From Streptomyces alanosinicus (GTDB lineage: Bacteria > Actinomycetota > Actinomycetes > Streptomycetales > Streptomycetaceae), in the NCBI RefSeq assembly GCF_014650595.1, contig NZ_BMVG01000002.1, forward strand, positions 372,001 to 436,000: a stretch of 64,000 nucleotides of DNA, given 5' to 3'. Below are positions 61,936-64,000 of this stretch, one piece after another. The translations under genes and the position numbers were made by a program. Every line of letters begins with the position of its first letter. Within the stretch, counting starts at the first letter, position 1. Below the pieces are notes generated by a model. The model was given only the letters and a program-made list of their open reading frames with translations, was not told the DNA's origin and made no database searches.

Positions 61936-63627
61936 TCAGAACGAGAACGGGATGTAGCAGGCGGCGGCCAGCACGACCGCGCCCCAGCCCAGCAGGGCGG
62001 GCTTGCGGTACCAGGCGTCGTCGCCGGCGGCGGGCGCCTCGGACATGCCGGGGGAGCGGGTGCCGTAGACGAGCCCCTGGAGGTCCTCCGCCGGCTTCGG
62101 CTTCGTGAAGAAGGACACCGCGACCATCACGACCGCGCCCGCGACGAAGCCCGCGATCGCGGAGACGAAGTTGGCGCCCTGGTCGGAGGGGATGGAGATG
62201 ATGCCCTTCTTGTAGAGCACGAAGTAGTTCACCATCGCGGTGACGGTGCCCGCGAGCAGGCCCCAGAAGCCGGACTTCGCGGAGGCGCGCTTCCAGAACA
62301 TGCCGACGATGAACACGACGAACATCGGCACGTTGAAGAAGGAGAACAGCGTCTGGAGGTAGCTCATGATGTTCGAGAACGAGGACGCCAGGAACGCCGT
62401 GCCGACGGAGGCGGCCACGCCGATCGCCGTGATCAGACGGCCGAAGCGGACGTAGTACGCGTCCTCGCGGCCGCGCACCACGTACTTCGCCCAGATGTCG
62501 TTCGTGAACACGGTGTTGAAGGACGACACGTTGGCCGCCATGCCCGCCATGAAGGCCGCCAGCAGACCGGTGACCGCGATGCCGAGGACGCCGTTGGGCA
62601 GCAGTTCCTGCATCAGGTACGGGATGGCGTCGTTGTACTGCAGACCGGAGCCGGTGGTACCGATCTTCGGCACGAGCGCGGCGGCGACCAGGCCCGGGAT
62701 CATCACCAGGAAGACGATGAAGATCTTCGGGTAGGCGGCGATCAGCGGGGTGCGCTGCCCGGCGGAGAGGTTCTTCGCGGACAGGGCGCGCTGCACCTCG
62801 GCGAAGTTCGTCGTCCAGTAGCCGAAGGAGAGCACGAAGCCGAGGCCGAGGACGATGGTCAGCCAGTTGGCGCCGAGCGGGTTGACGCTGCCGATGCCGG
62901 TCCCGCCCCAGGCGGTGGTGAAGTTGTGGCCGTGGGTCGCGGTGAGCTTGTGGGTCAGTCCGCCCCAGCCGCCGACCTTCTTCAGGCCGAGGATGGTGAT
63001 CGGGATGAGGGCGGCCAGGATCACGAAGAACTGGAGGACCTCGTTGTAGATCGCCGAGGAGAGACCGCCGAGGGTGATGTACGCGAGGACGAAGGCGCCG
63101 GCGACCACGATGGCCACCCACTGCGGCCAGCCCAGCAGTGCCTCGACGACGATCGCGAGGGCGTAGAGGTTGACGCCCGCGATCAGGATGGCGGCGAACG
63201 CGAAGAGGATCGAACTGAGCAGGTGGGCGGCCCGGTCGAAGCGCAGCAGCAGGAACTCGGGGACCGAGCGGACCTTGCTGCCGTAGTAGAAGGGCATCAT
63301 CACCAGGCCCAGGAAGACCATGGCCGGGATGGCGCCGATCCAGTACCAGTGCACGGTGTAGGCGCCGTACTGGGCGCTGTTCGCGGCCATGCCCAGGATC
63401 TCGGTGGCCGCCAGGTTCGCCGAGATGAAGGCGAGGCCGGTGATCCAGGCGGGCAGCGAGCGTCCGGAGAGGAAGAAGTCGAGGCTGGTCTTCACCGAGC
63501 GGCGGGCCGCGAAGCCGATACCGAGGACGACGACGAAGTAGATCGCCAGGATCGTGTAGTCCAGCCAGTTGGTGGGGAGCCGTAGCTCCGCCGCCAGTTG
63601 GAGCGGGGTGTCTGTGGGGGTTTGCAT
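61936..63627 (-). CDS. Sodium:solute symporter (SSS, SglT-like galactose transporter)
   Basis: This is a 563-residue membrane protein with about 14 helices. Landmarks are FFLSGRSLPAWITGLAFISANLAATEILGMAANSAQYG split over helices 2-3, and the sodium site region with GYWTTNFAEVQRALSAKN (about 265-282). It resembles Na+/sugar symporters of the SglT type. It is divergent from galT, with a shared AT-rich region full of repeats, so it most likely imports galactose. The first gene of the pair is followed 20 bases on by a small membrane protein. Confidence 0.92.
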   Translation of the reverse strand: MQTPTDTPLQLAAELRLPTNWLDYTILAIYFVVVLGIGFAARRSVKTSLDFFLSGRSLPAWITGLAFISANLAATEILGMAANSAQYGAYTVHWYWIGAIPAMVFLGLVMMPFYYGSKVRSVPEFLLLRFDRAAHLLSSILFAFAAILIAGVNLYALAIVVEALLGWPQWVAIVVAGAFVLAYITLGGLSSAIYNEVLQFFVILAALIPITILGLKKVGGWGGLTHKLTATHGHNFTTAWGGTGIGSVNPLGANWLTIVLGLGFVLSFGYWTTNFAEVQRALSAKNLSAGQRTPLIAAYPKIFIVFLVMIPGLVAAALVPKIGTTGSGLQYNDAIPYLMQELLPNGVLGIAVTGLLAAFMAGMAANVSSFNTVFTNDIWAKYVVRGREDAYYVRFGRLITAIGVAASVGTAFLASSFSNIMSYLQTLFSFFNVPMFVVFIVGMFWKRASAKSGFWGLLAGTVTAMVNYFVLYKKGIISIPSDQGANFVSAIAGFVAGAVVMVAVSFFTKPKPAEDLQGLVYGTRSPGMSEAPAAGDDAWYRKPALLGWGAVVLAAACYIPFSF

Positions 63628-63712
63628 GAGAACTCGCTTCGTTGCGCGAACTGATCCTGAGCGGAACCTACGTCTCCGCGTTCAGTAATTGAACACTTCT
63701 GTTGGTGTTCTT

Positions 63713-63770
63713 TGTTTGATTGTGATGATCCGCGGTGTTGTCGAGTTGTGGTCTGTTATGTTTGATTGTG
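63713..63770. promoter_or_regulatory. Gal operator region with direct repeats
   Basis: TGTTTGATTGTG occurs twice, at 63713-63724 and 63759-63770, 46 bases apart. Further TGTTG and TGTGAT-type steps lie between and around them. The region is AT-richer than anything else nearby. It is shared by the symporter and galT. The galP1 promoter of Streptomyces gal operons is known to have a complex operator of repeated hexamers. Confidence 0.75.
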
Positions 63771-63807
63771 TTGAGTGATTGGGTGCGGGACATAGAGGAG
63801 TCCGGCG

Positions 63808-64000
63808 TTGAAAAAGACCTCGACACGGCTGGCCGACGGTCGTGAGCTGATCTACTACGACCTGCGCGACGACACCGTGCGAGACGCGGCCGACCGCCGG
63901 CCCCTGGACCGCACGGTCACCACCTCCGAGGTCCGCCGGGACGCGCTGCTCGGCGACGCGGTCGCGGTCGCCTCCCACCGGCAGGGCCGCACGTACCACC
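63808..64000 (+). CDS. galT: UDP-glucose-hexose-1-phosphate uridylyltransferase, 5' end only
   Basis: GalT exchanges UDP between glucose-1-phosphate and galactose-1-phosphate in the Leloir route. Only the first 64 codons are inside the window. They read KKTSTRLADGRELIYYDLRD, then RRPLDRTVTTSEVRRD, the actinobacterial GalT start. Translation begins at TTG 63808, with GAGGAG eight bases upstream. The gene runs off the right edge; galE and galK would normally follow. Confidence 0.9.
   Translation, partial: MKKTSTRLADGRELIYYDLRDDTVRDAADRRPLDRTVTTSEVRRDALLGDAVAVASHRQGRTYH

Overview
The window is very GC-rich, with G or C at almost every third codon position. It carries the streptomycete-specific genes ssgE and sepX/glp, so it is almost certainly core chromosome of a Streptomyces species. 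From memory, the gene content and order resemble the arm-proximal core region of S. coelicolor around SCO3136-SCO3195. There is no phage, integrase, insertion sequence, plasmid gene, CRISPR array or biosynthetic cluster.

Layout from left to right. 1-5.1 kb: a small membrane protein, a DUF6227-type protein, an L,D-transpeptidase lipoprotein, a P1 peptidase and LtrA. 5.1-7.3 kb: a perfect Rex operator followed by an eroded pyruvate formate-lyase gene and its activating enzyme. 7.4-13.5 kb: a 58-residue protein, mscL, an RcpC/SAF-like protein, methylthioadenosine phosphorylase, an FmdB zinc ribbon with a CIRCE-like element, an MFS exporter and a K+/H+ antiporter. 13.7-22.9 kb: penicillin acylase, 5-FTHF cyclo-ligase, galU, then glp-moaC-mog-acetyltransferase-sepX, which links molybdopterin-type enzymes to the divisome. 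23.1 kb: tRNA-Ala(CGC). 23.3-29.4 kb: an acetyltransferase, exonuclease III, a MerR regulator and a tightly overlapped Baeyer-Villiger monooxygenase / hydrolase / SDR operon.

29.7-43.5 kb: tricorn protease, a TetR-MMPL pair, a YbaK deacylase with an EamA transporter, a beta-hydroxyacid dehydrogenase, a DUF1876 protein, a serine hydrolase and a CbiM(N)QO nickel/cobalt ECF transporter behind a Nur-box-like site. 43.6-53.9 kb: ssgE, a penicillin-binding transpeptidase, protein O-mannosyltransferase, rsmI, a zinc-ribbon protein, a TatD nuclease, rpfB, rsmA (ksgA) and ispE. This block joins cell-wall and sporulation functions to rRNA modification and isoprenoid synthesis. 54-63.6 kb: an Uma2-type nuclease fold protein, an ABC-F ATPase, two paralogous PQQ-propeller membrane proteins, an atypical LuxR-type regulator, a small membrane protein and a Na+/sugar symporter. 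The right edge cuts galT, the first gene of the galactose operon, divergent from the symporter across an AT-rich region with direct repeats.

The most notable signals are these: a perfect Rex operator at 5093-5108 beside a pflB that has lost its cysteine dyad but keeps its glycyl-radical end; a CIRCE element in front of an FmdB gene; a Nur-box in front of cbiM; the glp/sepX divisome pair inside a cofactor gene cluster; and a response regulator without its phospho-acceptor aspartate. No wholly unknown multi-gene system was recognised.
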